Assembly (NCBI RefSeq): GCF_001522585.2
Contig: NZ_CP013373.1
Location: forward strand, 2,418,001 to 2,482,000
From: Burkholderia sp. NRF60-BP8
Lineage (GTDB): Bacteria; Pseudomonadota; Gammaproteobacteria; Burkholderiales; Burkholderiaceae
DNA: 64,000 nt
Direction: 5' to 3'
Below the pieces are notes generated by a model, which made no database searches, was not told the DNA's origin, and worked only from the letters and a program-made list of their open reading frames with translations. Each line of letters opens with the position of its first letter. Position 1 is the first letter of the stretch. The translations under genes were made by a program, and so were the position numbers. Shown here in pieces: positions 55,731 to 64,000 of this stretch.

Positions 55731-58346
55731 TCAGGCGTCGCGCAGCGACTGCAGCGCGGGGCGCCGCAACACATTATGCAGGCTCAGCCAGCCGGCCGCA
55801 CCGGCGCAGACGACGCCGGCCGCGATGCCGGCCGGCACGAGCCACGGATCGACGGCGAGCCGGAAATCGAACACGCGCGACGCGAGCACCCAGCCGACCG
55901 CGATCGCGCCCGCCGACGCCAGCGCGCCGGCCAGCGCGCCGACCACGATGAATTCCGCGCGCTGCACCGCATTGACCTGCGCGCGCGACGCACCGAGCGC
56001 GCGCAGCAGCGCGGCCTCGCGCACACGCTCGTCGCGCGAGCCGGCGAGCGCCGTGTACAGCACGAGCACGCCGGCCGCGAGCGTGAACGCAAACAGGAAC
56101 TGCACCGCCCCGACCACCTGCAGCATCATCCGCTGCAACTGCGCGAGGATCGGCGCGACGTCGATCGCGGTCAGGTTCGGGTAGCGCGCGATCAACGGAT
56201 CGAGCAGCGCGGCGTCCGATGCCGGCAGATGGAAGCTCGTCAGATAGACGGCCGGAAAATCCTTCAGCACCGGCGGCGGCATCAGCACGAAGAAGTTGAC
56301 GCGGAACGAGCCCCAATCGAGCTTGCGCACGCTCGTGACGGGCGCGTCGACCGTCAGCCCCGTCACGTCGAAGCGCAGCGTGTCGCCCGGCTTCACGTTC
56401 AGCGTCTTCGCCAGGCCGGCTTCGATCGAGATCTGCGGCGTGGCCGCGGTACCGAACCAGTCGCCTTCGACGATCCGGTTGTCCGACGGCAGTTCGGTCG
56501 TGTACGACAGGTTGAATTCGCGATCGACGAGCCGGCGCGCCTCTTCGGACGGGTACGCGTCCGGATTCACCGGCTTGCCGTTGATCGCGACGAGGCGGCC
56601 GCGCACCATCGGCGCCGGTACGGCGTCGCGCACGCCGTGCGCAGCCAGATAGGCGGCGACATCGGCGCGCTGGTCGGGCTGGATGTCGATCAGGAACTGG
56701 TTCGGCGCGTCCGGCGGCGTCGACTGCCGCCAGCCCGCCACGAGGTCGTTGCGCGTGATCGCGATCAGCAGCAGGCACATCAGGCCGAGCGCGAGCGCAG
56801 TGATCTGCAGCGCGCTGGCCGTGCCGCGCCGATGCAGCGACGCCAGCGCGTAGCGCCAGCCGACGCCCGCGGCCACGCGCGCATCGCGCACCGCGCGCGC
56901 GGCGGCGAACAGCACGAGCCGGGCGATCAGCGCGAAACCGACCAACGCGCCGGCAAAGCCGCCCGCGACGATGAGGCCGAGCTTCAGGTTGCCGGCGGCC
57001 GCGATCAGCAGCCCCGCGAACAGCACGACACCGATCGCATACGCGGCCCACGCGGTGCGCGACGCGTCGCCCCACTCGCGCCGCAACACGCGCACCGGCG
57101 GCACGCGCGTGAGCGGCACGAGGGGCGGCAGCGCGAAACCGAGCAGCAGCACGAGCGCCGCGCCCATGCCGATCAGCGCCGGCCACGGCGTCGGCGGCGG
57201 CAGCACGACGTCGATCAGGCTGCCGAGCGCGGCCAGCAACGCCCAGTGGCCGCCATAGCCGAGCACCGCGCCCGCGGCGCCCGACACGATGCCGACGCCG
57301 GCGAATTCGAGCGCGAACAGCGCGCCGAGCGTGCGGCGGCTCACGCCGAGGCAGCGCATCGTCGCACAGCCGTCGAGATGGCGCCGCATGTAGCGCTGCG
57401 CGGCCATCGCAATCGCGACCGCCGCGAGCAGCGCGGTCAGCAAGGCGACGAGCGTCAGGAAATGGCGCGCGCGATCCAGTGTCTGCCGCACCTGCGGCTG
57501 CCCTTCCTGCAACGACTCGAGCCCGACGCCGCGCAGCTTCCCGCCGTCGACGCGCGCGTGTGCATACGCTTCGAAGCGCGCGACGGCCGGTGCGTCGCCC
57601 GCGACCAGCAGCCGGTACGTGACGCGGCTGCCGTAGCCCGTGAGCCCGGTCGCGGCGAGCTCGTCCGCGCGCATCATCAGCCGCGGGGAAAAATTGACGA
57701 ACGAAAAGCCGCGATCGAGTTCGCGGGCAATCGCGGCGGCGACCGTAAACGTGCGCAGCCCGACGCGCACCGTATCGCCCGCCTTGAGGTGCAGCGCATC
57801 GAGCAGCGCCGGGTCGGCCCACACGGTGCCGGGCGCGGGAATCGCGGTCGCCTTTTGCGCGACGGTCGCGCCGGCCGGCAGGATCTCGACCGCGCCGCGC
57901 AGCGGATAGCCGGGCGACACGGCCTTCACGGCCGCGAGGCGCGACGGCGCCGCGTCGGCGGCCTGCCCGCCCGCGGCGGACGCGATCATGCTCGGGAAGA
58001 TGGCCGTCGTCGCGGTACGCAGACCGAGCGCGCGAGCCTGCCGGTCGAACGATGGATCGACGGGGCGATCGGCGCGCACGACGAAATCGGCGCCGAGCAT
58101 CTGGCGCGCGTCGCGCTCGAGCCCCTGGCGCAGCCGATCGGCAAGAAAGCCGACGCTCGTCAGCGCCGCGACCGCGAGCACCAGCGCGAGGACCAGCAGC
58201 GTCAACTCACCCGCGCGCCAGTCGCGCGCGGTCATCCGGGCGGCCTGATGGATCAGGTCGCGCAGGCCGAAGCGGCCCGCATGCGCGCGCCCGTCATGGC
58301 CGGGTTGCCCGGCCGGCGGCTGCCCCGCGTGTTGCGGCCCCTTCAA
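55731..58346 (-). CDS. ABC transporter permease, FtsX/YbbP type (TTG start)
   Basis: 871 aa from TTG 58346, with GGAGGA 9 nt upstream and TTGA overlap with the DUF4126 stop. ATG 58235 would drop 37 residues that look like the family's first cytoplasmic segment (FGLRDLIHQAARMTARDWRAGE). It has about 10 helices and two large periplasmic loops, with FtsX domains around residues 270-400 and 730-870. YbbP-like permeases work with a YbbA-type ATPase in release of lipids or envelope substrates. No ATPase gene is nearby. Confidence 0.85.
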   Translation of the reverse strand: MKGPQHAGQPPAGQPGHDGRAHAGRFGLRDLIHQAARMTARDWRAGELTLLVLALVLAVAALTSVGFLADRLRQGLERDARQMLGADFVVRADRPVDPSFDRQARALGLRTATTAIFPSMIASAAGGQAADAAPSRLAAVKAVSPGYPLRGAVEILPAGATVAQKATAIPAPGTVWADPALLDALHLKAGDTVRVGLRTFTVAAAIARELDRGFSFVNFSPRLMMRADELAATGLTGYGSRVTYRLLVAGDAPAVARFEAYAHARVDGGKLRGVGLESLQEGQPQVRQTLDRARHFLTLVALLTALLAAVAIAMAAQRYMRRHLDGCATMRCLGVSRRTLGALFALEFAGVGIVSGAAGAVLGYGGHWALLAALGSLIDVVLPPPTPWPALIGMGAALVLLLGFALPPLVPLTRVPPVRVLRREWGDASRTAWAAYAIGVVLFAGLLIAAAGNLKLGLIVAGGFAGALVGFALIARLVLFAAARAVRDARVAAGVGWRYALASLHRRGTASALQITALALGLMCLLLIAITRNDLVAGWRQSTPPDAPNQFLIDIQPDQRADVAAYLAAHGVRDAVPAPMVRGRLVAINGKPVNPDAYPSEEARRLVDREFNLSYTTELPSDNRIVEGDWFGTAATPQISIEAGLAKTLNVKPGDTLRFDVTGLTVDAPVTSVRKLDWGSFRVNFFVLMPPPVLKDFPAVYLTSFHLPASDAALLDPLIARYPNLTAIDVAPILAQLQRMMLQVVGAVQFLFAFTLAAGVLVLYTALAGSRDERVREAALLRALGASRAQVNAVQRAEFIVVGALAGALASAGAIAVGWVLASRVFDFRLAVDPWLVPAGIAAGVVCAGAAGWLSLHNVLRRPALQSLRDA

Positions 58347-58960
58347 TCGCGTTTTCCTCCGATCGAGTTGAGCCGCGACACCATGTGGTTCGCCATCCCG
58401 CGAAAACCGCCCGACACGCCGCGCCACAGGCGCGGCAGCGCCCATGCCGACGCCGCGACGAACGCGGCGAGCAGCACGAGGAAGGCGAGCGGAACGAAGA
58501 ACGCGAGGACCAGGCCGCCGACCACGAGACCGTCCTCGGTCGATGACGCGACCCAGTTCGAAATCGGTTCGGGAGACAGGTTGATCAGCGCGCGCGTGCC
58601 GGCCTTCGCCACGTGCGCGGCGCCGGCGAGCGAGCCGCCGGCGAGCCCCGCGACCGCCAGCATGGTCGGATCGGCATGGCCGAGCGCGCCGGCCGCGAGC
58701 ACGGCGCCGGCCGGAATGCGGATGAAGGTGTGCACGGCATCCCACAGCGAGTCGAATGCGGGGATCTTGTCGGCAAGGAATTCGGTCACGGCGAGCACGG
58801 CCGCGGCGCCGATGACCCACGGCGACGTCAGCACGGCCAGCGTGTCGGGCAGGTGGAGCCAGCCGAACCGCGCCAGCACGCCGGCGATCAGCACCGCCAG
58901 GTACAGGCGCAGGCCGCTCGCCCACGCGAGTCCCGCGCCGAGCGAAATGGCTTCGATCAT
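58343..58960 (-). CDS. DUF4126 membrane protein
   Basis: 205 aa with about five to six hydrophobic segments (LYLAVLIAGVLARFGWL, WVIGAAAVLAVTEFLAD, IRIPAGAVLAAGAL, GLVVGGLVLAFFVPLAFLVLLAAFVAASAWALP). GGAGAGGGCC precedes the ATG. The function is unknown. Its stop overlaps the TTG start of the permease gene, so both are made together. Confidence 0.85.
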   Translation of the reverse strand: MIEAISLGAGLAWASGLRLYLAVLIAGVLARFGWLHLPDTLAVLTSPWVIGAAAVLAVTEFLADKIPAFDSLWDAVHTFIRIPAGAVLAAGALGHADPTMLAVAGLAGGSLAGAAHVAKAGTRALINLSPEPISNWVASSTEDGLVVGGLVLAFFVPLAFLVLLAAFVAASAWALPRLWRGVSGGFRGMANHMVSRLNSIGGKRD

Positions 58961-59159
58961 GGCCCTCTCCTTGCACTTTCCGTGCGTTTTGCCGATTGAT
59001 CGGATCGGGTCGGACAGACCGGCCGCGCGGCGCGTGGCGACCGGCACCGCGTGCCGCGAGCAGCACGGCGGTATTCAGGCCCGAATGCGTTCCATTATAG
59101 ACAGGCCGGGCGACCGACCGCCGCAATTCCGCGGCGGCGCGGCGCCCGGCAGGCCGTCG

Positions 59160-59480
59160 TCAGGCGGCCGACGACAGTTTCAGGCCGACCAACCCCGCGA
59201 CGATCAGCGCCGCACTCGCGACGCGCGCGACGGTCAGCGCCTCGCCCATCATCACGATCCCGAACACGAACGCGCCGACCGCGCCGATGCCCGTCCACAC
59301 CGCGTACGCGGTGCCGAGCGGCAACTGGCGCATCGCGACCGCGAGCAGCCCGAAGCTGGCCAGCGCCGTCACGATCGTAAACAGCGACGGACCGAGCTTC
59401 GTGAAGCCGTCCGACGATTTCAAGCCGGCCGCCCAGGCCACTTCCAGCAAACCGGCGATCAACAACCATACCCACGCCAT
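59160..59480 (-). CDS. sugE: SMR-family guanidinium exporter (SugE/Gdx)
   Basis: 106 aa with four transmembrane helices. [17 protein letters not shown] contains the essential membrane Glu (residue 13), and [22 protein letters not shown] is the Gdx subfamily signature, close to E. coli SugE. Gdx proteins are antiparallel dimers that exchange guanidinium for protons. The gene is under a guanidine-II riboswitch (59503-59546), which independently supports guanidinium as the substrate. Confidence 0.95.
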   Translation of the reverse strand: MAWVWLLIAGLLEVAWAAGLKSSDGFTKLGPSLFTIVTALASFGLLAVAMRQLPLGTAYAVWTGIGAVGAFVFGIVMMGEALTVARVASAALIVAGLVGLKLSSAA

Positions 59481-59502
59481 CTCGACGTACTCCGTATCGG
59501 AT

Positions 59503-59546
59503 GGGGCCGTCCCCGTTGAAGCGAATGACCCGGGGTCGTCCCCGGG
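59503..59546 (-). promoter_or_regulatory. Guanidine-II riboswitch (mini-ykkC)
   Basis: Two minus-strand hairpins with ACGR tetraloops: P1 CCCGGGG-ACGA-CCCCGGG (59529-59546) and P2 GGGG-ACGG-CCCC (59503-59514), joined by a 14-nt linker. Paired ACGR loops are the defining feature of mini-ykkC, in which the two loops dock around guanidinium. The ribosome site (CGGAG) begins 6 nt after P2 and the sugE ATG is 22 nt after it, so control is probably at translation initiation, ON with guanidine. Confidence 0.9.
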
Positions 59547-59554
59547 CGGCGCCG

Positions 59555-59560
59555 AGTATA
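59555..59560 (-). promoter_or_regulatory. -10 element for riboswitch-sugE transcript
   Basis: Minus-strand TATACT ends 8 nt before riboswitch stem P1, so the transcript would begin almost at the aptamer. No good -35 is visible. Confidence 0.5.
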
Positions 59561-59633
59561 ACAAGAGGCTTACGGACCTGCCGGCTGTGGGCCGCCGCGG
59601 CGGCCGATGCGGGGCGCGATCGGCCTGACGCGG

Positions 59634-59930
59634 TCAATTCGTCACGCGCTTGGGCGCGACGCCGCCGACGCAGCGGTCGTCGCGGTACAGCGCCCACTCC
59701 TCGCACACGCGGCCGTCCTTGAACACGCACATGCCGACCTGCCCGCGCGGCAGGCTGCGGATCACGTGGCGACCGCCGAGCTTCTCGCAGTTGACCGATG
59801 CGGGATTGGCCAGCGCCACCTGCGCGGGCGGCTGCTGCCCGGGCGGCTGCTGCCCGGGCGGCAGCGGCTGGGCGAACGCGCCGGGCGCAGCCAGCGCCAG
59901 CGCACAGCTGACGACCAGACGGACGGACAT
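59634..59930 (-). CDS. DUF333 secreted protein
   Basis: 98 aa from ATG 59930 with GGAGCG upstream. A signal peptide ends near AAPGAFAQ. A short repeat PPGQQPPGQQPPAQ and then the DUF333 domain NPASVNCEKLGG...GQVGMCVFKDGRVCEEWALYRDDRC follow. Four cysteines could form two disulfides in the periplasm. Members are sometimes called putative haemolysins without evidence. The function is unknown. Confidence 0.82.
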   Translation of the reverse strand: MSVRLVVSCALALAAPGAFAQPLPPGQQPPGQQPPAQVALANPASVNCEKLGGRHVIRSLPRGQVGMCVFKDGRVCEEWALYRDDRCVGGVAPKRVTN

Positions 59931-60081
59931 TGCACGCTCCTCGTTTTCGTTCGGGGAACGGTCAGGATAGCGGGGATTGCGCAGCCGGTGTGCAAGGGCG
60001 GCCGCGGTCGCGAAACTGTCGCGCCGGCACAACCCTGCCGGTGCGCGGCTTCCGACCGCATGCCCCGCCGCGCACCGCCCG

Positions 60082-60780
60082 TCACACCGCGCCGACGAGC
60101 CGATAGCCGACGCCCGTCTCGGTGACGATGTGCTCGGGCTGCGCGGGATCGGCCTCGAGCTTCTGGCGCAGGTGCGCCATGTAGATGCGCAGGTAATGAT
60201 GGCTCTCGACGTGCGACGGCCCCCACACGTCGCGCAGCAGCTGGCGGTGCGTGAGCACGCGCCCCGCGTGACGCACGAGCGTCGCGAGCAGCCGGTACTC
60301 GAGCGGCGTCAGGTGCACGATCGCGTCGTCGCGCCACACCTGGCGCAGCGCGAGATCGACGGTCACGGCGCCGAAGGTCACCTTCGGCGACTCGTTCGCG
60401 CCGCCCTGGTTGCGCCGGCGCAGTTGCGCGCGCATCCGCGCGCGCAGTTCGGACACGCCGAACGGCTTGGTCAGGTAGTCGTCGGCGCCCGCGTCGAGCG
60501 CCGCGACCTTCTCCTCCTCCTGCGTGCGGGCGGACAGCACGATCACCGGCACCTCGGACCAGCCGCGCAGCTCGCGGATCACGTCGAGGCCGTCGGTGTC
60601 GGGCAGGCCGAGGTCCACGATCACGAGGTCGGGCTTGCGCGTCGCCGCGTCGATCAGCCCCTGCTTGCCCGTCTCGGCCTCGAACACCGCGATGTCCTCC
60701 TCCTCGAGCGCGGCGCGCACGAAGCGGCGGATCTGCTTTTCGTCCTCGATCAGGACGACGGTCAGGCTGGGTTCACTCAT
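60082..60780 (-). CDS. kdpE: Potassium response regulator KdpE
   Basis: 232 aa OmpR-type regulator. The receiver domain has the phospho-acceptor Asp56 (LVIVDLGLPD), acidic pocket EDE near the N-terminus and Lys in YLTKPF. The winged-helix domain (about 135-232) includes HLTPLEYRLLATLVRHAGRVLTH. It activates kdp under potassium limitation after phosphorylation by KdpD. Its start lies within the kdpD end (8-nt overlap). Confidence 0.96.
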   Translation of the reverse strand: MSEPSLTVVLIEDEKQIRRFVRAALEEEDIAVFEAETGKQGLIDAATRKPDLVIVDLGLPDTDGLDVIRELRGWSEVPVIVLSARTQEEEKVAALDAGADDYLTKPFGVSELRARMRAQLRRRNQGGANESPKVTFGAVTVDLALRQVWRDDAIVHLTPLEYRLLATLVRHAGRVLTHRQLLRDVWGPSHVESHHYLRIYMAHLRQKLEADPAQPEHIVTETGVGYRLVGAV

Positions 60781-63616
60781 GGTCTGGCAATGGCTCGGAT
60801 GGGGGCGATGCGCCCGGCAGGTCGGATTCGTCGTCGGGCGCGGCCGGCGCGGCCGGCGGCGTGTCGACCGGCAGCGTGAACCAGAAGCGCGCGCCCGTCA
60901 CGCGGCCGTCGGGCGCGGTGCGGTTGAGCGCGCCGATTTTACCGCCGTGCGCCTCGACGATCGCGCGGCAGATCGCGAGCCCGAGCCCGATGCCGGGCGT
61001 CGCCGACTCCTTCTCGCCGCGCGTGAACTTGTCGAAGATCCGCGTCTCCATGCCGGCCGGCAAGCCGGGGCCGTGATCGTCGACGTGCACGCGCACGAAC
61101 GGGGTCCCGTCGTCGGTCACGCGCTCAGCGCCGATGTCGAGCGACGTATCGGGCGGCGTGTACTTCGCCGCGTTCTCGAACAGGTTGGTGAACAGCCGCT
61201 CCATCAGCACCGCGTCCATCTGCAGCAACGGCAGGTCGGCCGGCAGCGCGACGCGCACGGGATGACGCGCGAGCACCCGCCGGCAGGCGGCGAGCGCCGC
61301 GCCGACGGTTTCCTCGAGCAGCGACCACTGGCGCTTGAGCTGCAGGCTGCCGCCCTGCAGCCGCGCCATGTCGAGCAAGTTCGTGACGATGCCCGTCATG
61401 CGCAGCGCCTCGTCGTGAATCGCGTCGACGAGTTCGCCCTCGCGCTGCGCGAGCCGCGCGGCCGCCGCGGCGTCGCCCGCGTCGGCGGCCGCGCGCCCGT
61501 TCGCGAGCATCGACGAAAAGCCGACGATCGTCGTGAGCGGCGTGCGCAGGTCGTGCGAGATCGCCGACAGCAGCGAGTTGCGCAGCCGCTCGGACTCCAT
61601 GTTGACGAGCGCGTCGCGCGCGATCTCGACGTAATGGACGCGCTCGAGCGCAAGCGCGATTTGCGCGGCGAATGCGTCGAGCATCCGCTGCTGCTCGGGC
61701 ACCTCGAGTTCGCGCGGCTCGCGCGATGCGACCGCGAGCACGCCGCGCGTGCGCATCGGCGCTTTCAGCGGCAGGTACAGCGCGGCCGTCGCCGGCAGCG
61801 TATCGGTGCCGCGCCCGGCCGGCTTCTGCTGGTCGTACACCCACTGGCCGACGTCGCGGTCGAGCTCCGCGCCCGTCAGCGTGACGGCCGCATCGGGCTC
61901 CTCGATCTTCTGCCGTACCTGGTCCGCGCTGTCGGGCAGCAGGAACGCGACGCGGGCGCGGAACACCTCGCCCACGTGGCGGCTGCCGATCTCGACGATC
62001 TGCTCGGTCGTCAGCGCCGCGCCAAGCTCGCGCGCCATCGCGTAGATCGCGCCGGTGCGGCGCTCGCGGCGCTGCGCGACGCTCGCCTGGCGCGTGAGCG
62101 TCGACGTCAGGTGGCTGATCACGAGCGACGTCAGCAGCATCCCGAAGAAGGTCAGCAGGTATTGCGTGTCGCTGACCGAGAACGACATGCGCGGCGGCAC
62201 GAAGAAGAAATCGAACGCGGCCACCGACAGGAACGACTGCAGCACGCCCGGGCCGCGCCCGAGCCGCACGGCCGAAAACACCACGCCGAGCAGGTACAGC
62301 ATCACGAGATTCGTGAGGTCCAGCCGCCCGGATACGACGCTCGCGACGACGGTGATCGCCGCACAGATCGCGGCCGCATACGCGTAATGGCGCGGCGGCG
62401 AACGATGCGTGCCGAACTTCGCGAACGCATCGCGCCAGTCGCGCGCCCGCGCGTCGAGCGGCGCGGCGCGCGCCTCGTCGCTCGCGGACGCGCGAATCAG
62501 CATCAGGTCGACGTCGCCCGCGCGTTCCGCCAGTTGCTCGCCGAACGGCCGCGCGAAGCGGCGCGCGAGCCCGACCTTCGGCGAGCCGCCCGCGACCAGC
62601 TTCGATACGTTGCGCACCTTCGCATAGCCGATCAGCGCGGCGACCGCGTCGGCGCCGGCGAGCGTGGCCGTCTCCGCGCCGAGCTCGGCCGCGAGCTTCA
62701 GCGCGTCGAGCGTGCGCTGCCGCCGCGCGTCGGGCAGCCGCTGCAGGCGCGGCGTCTCGACGTACACGGCGATCCAGTCGGCCTTCAGGCTCGCGGCCAG
62801 GCGCGCCGCCGCGCGCACGAGCGTCGGCGCTTCGGCGCCCGGGCCGACGCACACGAGCAGCCGCTCGCGCGCCTGCCAGATGCGCTGGATCGACCGGTCG
62901 GCGCGGTATTCGCGCATCTGCGCGTCGACGCGATCGGCCGTGCGCCGCAGCGCCAGCTCGCGCAGCGCGATCAGGTTGCCCTTGCGGAAGAAGTTGCGCA
63001 CCGCGCGCTCGGCCTGCTGCGCGAGATAGACCTTGCCGTCGCGCATGCGCTCGAGCAACTCCTCGGCCGGCAGGTCGACGAGCGTGACTTCGTCGGCCGC
63101 GTCGAACACGCGATCGGGCACGGTCTCCCACACGCGGATGCCCGTGATCGCGCCGACCACGTCGTTCAGGCTTTCGAGGTGCTGGACGTTGACGGTCGTA
63201 TACACGTCGATGCCCGCGTCGAGCAGCTCGTAGACGTCCTGCCAGCGCTTCAGGTGCCGGGCGCCCTGCACGTTCGAATGCGCGAGCTCGTCGACGAGGA
63301 TCAGTTGCGGCGCACGCGCGAGCGCGCCGTCCAGATCGAATTCGGCGAGCGTGCGGCCGCGATAGTCGAGGCGCGCGGGCGGCAGCACGTCGAGGCCGTC
63401 GAGCAGCGCGGCGGTCTCGCCGCGGCCGTGGGTCTCGACGATGCCGACGACGACGTCGACGCCTTCCTGCCGGCGCTGCCGCGCGGCCTGCAGCATCGCA
63501 TAGGTCTTGCCGACGCCGGCGGACGCGCCGAAGAAGATCTTGAGCTGGCCGCGCCGCTGCTTTTCTTCGTCTCGCTGCAGCTTGTCGAGAAGTTGGTCTG
63601 GATCGGGACGGTTCAT
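60773..63616 (-). CDS. kdpD: Potassium sensor histidine kinase KdpD
   Basis: 947 aa from ATG 63616; upstream in-frame codons are not conserved. The order is a KdpD N-terminal domain with Walker A GASAGVGKT (30-38) and LILVDELAHSN, a USP-like domain (about 250-370), four helices (about 410-500), a GAF-like segment, HisKA with SHDLRTPLTTIVGFSS, and HATPase (GLGLAICRAIVEAHGG). It senses K+ or turgor and controls KdpE. Confidence 0.96.
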   Translation of the reverse strand: MNRPDPDQLLDKLQRDEEKQRRGQLKIFFGASAGVGKTYAMLQAARQRRQEGVDVVVGIVETHGRGETAALLDGLDVLPPARLDYRGRTLAEFDLDGALARAPQLILVDELAHSNVQGARHLKRWQDVYELLDAGIDVYTTVNVQHLESLNDVVGAITGIRVWETVPDRVFDAADEVTLVDLPAEELLERMRDGKVYLAQQAERAVRNFFRKGNLIALRELALRRTADRVDAQMREYRADRSIQRIWQARERLLVCVGPGAEAPTLVRAAARLAASLKADWIAVYVETPRLQRLPDARRQRTLDALKLAAELGAETATLAGADAVAALIGYAKVRNVSKLVAGGSPKVGLARRFARPFGEQLAERAGDVDLMLIRASASDEARAAPLDARARDWRDAFAKFGTHRSPPRHYAYAAAICAAITVVASVVSGRLDLTNLVMLYLLGVVFSAVRLGRGPGVLQSFLSVAAFDFFFVPPRMSFSVSDTQYLLTFFGMLLTSLVISHLTSTLTRQASVAQRRERRTGAIYAMARELGAALTTEQIVEIGSRHVGEVFRARVAFLLPDSADQVRQKIEEPDAAVTLTGAELDRDVGQWVYDQQKPAGRGTDTLPATAALYLPLKAPMRTRGVLAVASREPRELEVPEQQRMLDAFAAQIALALERVHYVEIARDALVNMESERLRNSLLSAISHDLRTPLTTIVGFSSMLANGRAAADAGDAAAAARLAQREGELVDAIHDEALRMTGIVTNLLDMARLQGGSLQLKRQWSLLEETVGAALAACRRVLARHPVRVALPADLPLLQMDAVLMERLFTNLFENAAKYTPPDTSLDIGAERVTDDGTPFVRVHVDDHGPGLPAGMETRIFDKFTRGEKESATPGIGLGLAICRAIVEAHGGKIGALNRTAPDGRVTGARFWFTLPVDTPPAAPAAPDDESDLPGASPPSEPLPDHE

Positions 63617-63689
63617 GCGTGAGGAAGGCGGAGCGCCCGGATGCGCGCGGGTACGAGCATTGTGGTTCCAAATCGCCGCAAAAGGCAAA

Positions 63690-63747
63690 GACGGCGCGCG
63701 CGCCGTCGGGAAAAGCGCATCCGGCGCGGTTCGGGCGCGCCGGATGC
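63690..63747 (-). terminator. Two hairpins between kdpC and kdpD
   Basis: GCATCCGGCGCG (63717-63728) pairs perfectly with CGCGCCGGATGC (63736-63747), loop of 7 nt, and is followed on the minus strand by GCTTTTCCC. A second perfect palindrome, GACGGCGCG-CGCGCCGTC (63690-63707), is followed by TTTGCCTTTTG. They lie 20 nt after the kdpC stop and may lower kdpDE expression relative to kdpABC. Confidence 0.65.
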
Positions 63748-63767
63748 CGGTCGGTACGCGCGATCGG

Positions 63768-64000
63768 TCAGTGCGCAGCCTGCGCCGCGTCGAGCGCCAG
63801 GTTCAGCTTCAGCACGTTCACGCGCGGCTCGCCGAGCACGCCGAACTGGCGGCCCGTCGTGTTCGCGGCAACGAGTTGCGCGACCGCGTCCGGCGCCATG
63901 TTGCGGACCTTCGCGACGCGCTCGACCTGGTACGCGGCGGCGGCCGGCGTGATCTCCGGATCGAGGCCGCTCGCCGACGCCGTCACGAGATCGACCGGCA
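63768..64000 (-). CDS. kdpC: K+-transporting ATPase subunit KdpC (3' part)
   Basis: Only the last 77 residues are in the window; the gene runs off the right edge. [30 protein letters not shown] and the C-terminal [14 protein letters not shown] are KdpC signatures. KdpC stabilises the KdpFABC potassium pump. It is followed 151 bp later by kdpD, with two hairpins between. Confidence 0.92.
   Translation of the reverse strand, partial: PVDLVTASASGLDPEITPAAAAYQVERVAKVRNMAPDAVAQLVAANTTGRQFGVLGEPRVNVLKLNLALDAAQAAH

Noticed and set aside
58347..59126. 260-residue extension upstream of the FtsX-type permease in the same frame
   Set aside because: It overlaps the well-supported DUF4126 gene in another frame and has no membrane or domain character; TTG 58346 with GGAGGA is the better start.

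Overview
The window reads as high-GC betaproteobacterial chromosomal DNA. Gene content and order (tpiA-secG-tRNA-Leu-nuoA..N, rpsO-pnp, ilvI-ilvH-ilvC-psd-pssA-leuA, kdpC-kdpD-kdpE) fit chromosome 1 of a Burkholderia, most likely of the cepacia complex. The genus call comes from synteny and protein sequence recalled from memory; no database search was run. Almost everything is chromosomal housekeeping or conserved accessory sequence. I see no prophage, insertion sequence, integrase or CRISPR array.

Layout. 1-11.3 kb: small conserved and catabolic genes. These are an M14 carboxypeptidase, yaaA, a PIN protein, a YbdL-type methionine aminotransferase, two GST-fold proteins, a crotonase, and a leftward operon of two acyl-CoA dehydrogenases plus two MaoC hydratases. 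DUF1178 and Nudix genes follow. 11.3-26.6 kb: the complete 14-gene complex I operon (nuoA-N, leftward) with a DUF2818 membrane gene fused to its 3' end by a TAATG junction. 26.6-33.5 kb: tRNA-Leu(GAG), secG, tpiA, a quinone oxidoreductase, pnp, rpsO and a periplasmic amino-acid-type binding protein, all leftward. 33.6-36.8 kb: a lipoprotein, an AT-rich spacer, then a beta-carbonic anhydrase and a SulP anion transporter (rightward). 36.8-43.8 kb: branched-chain amino acid genes ilvI, ilvH, ilvC and leuA, with the phosphatidylethanolamine genes psd and pssA between ilvC and leuA. 44.2-46.5 kb: a sigma factor operon with DUF3619, DUF3106 and RDD genes. 46.7-49.3 kb: a phosphoesterase, glycosyltransferase and diacylglycerol kinase set that looks like a phosphate-stress lipid-remodelling operon. 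49.4-53.7 kb: TetR, LOG, SDR and GT39 genes. 53.8-59.9 kb: DUF924, AlaX, truncated haemoglobin, a large FtsX-type permease, DUF4126, a guanidinium exporter under a guanidine-II riboswitch, and a DUF333 protein. 60-64 kb: kdpE, kdpD and the 3' end of kdpC.

Regulatory elements found by reading the sequence: a leucine-rich leader peptide with three rare CTA codons before leuA; a two-hairpin ACGR-loop guanidine-II riboswitch before sugE; a Pho-box-like 7-4-7 element before the lipid-remodelling genes; two paired 49-bp palindromic repeats, each 13-14 nt before a start codon, with compensatory stem changes; a pnp leader hairpin; promoters for tpiA, rpsO, ilvI, leuA and probably nuoA; and several intrinsic terminators.

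The most interesting items are the leuA leader, the paired palindromes, the plcP-agt-dgkA-like operon with its putative Pho box, and the sigma factor paired with a membrane-anchored DUF3619 protein that could be its anti-sigma factor.
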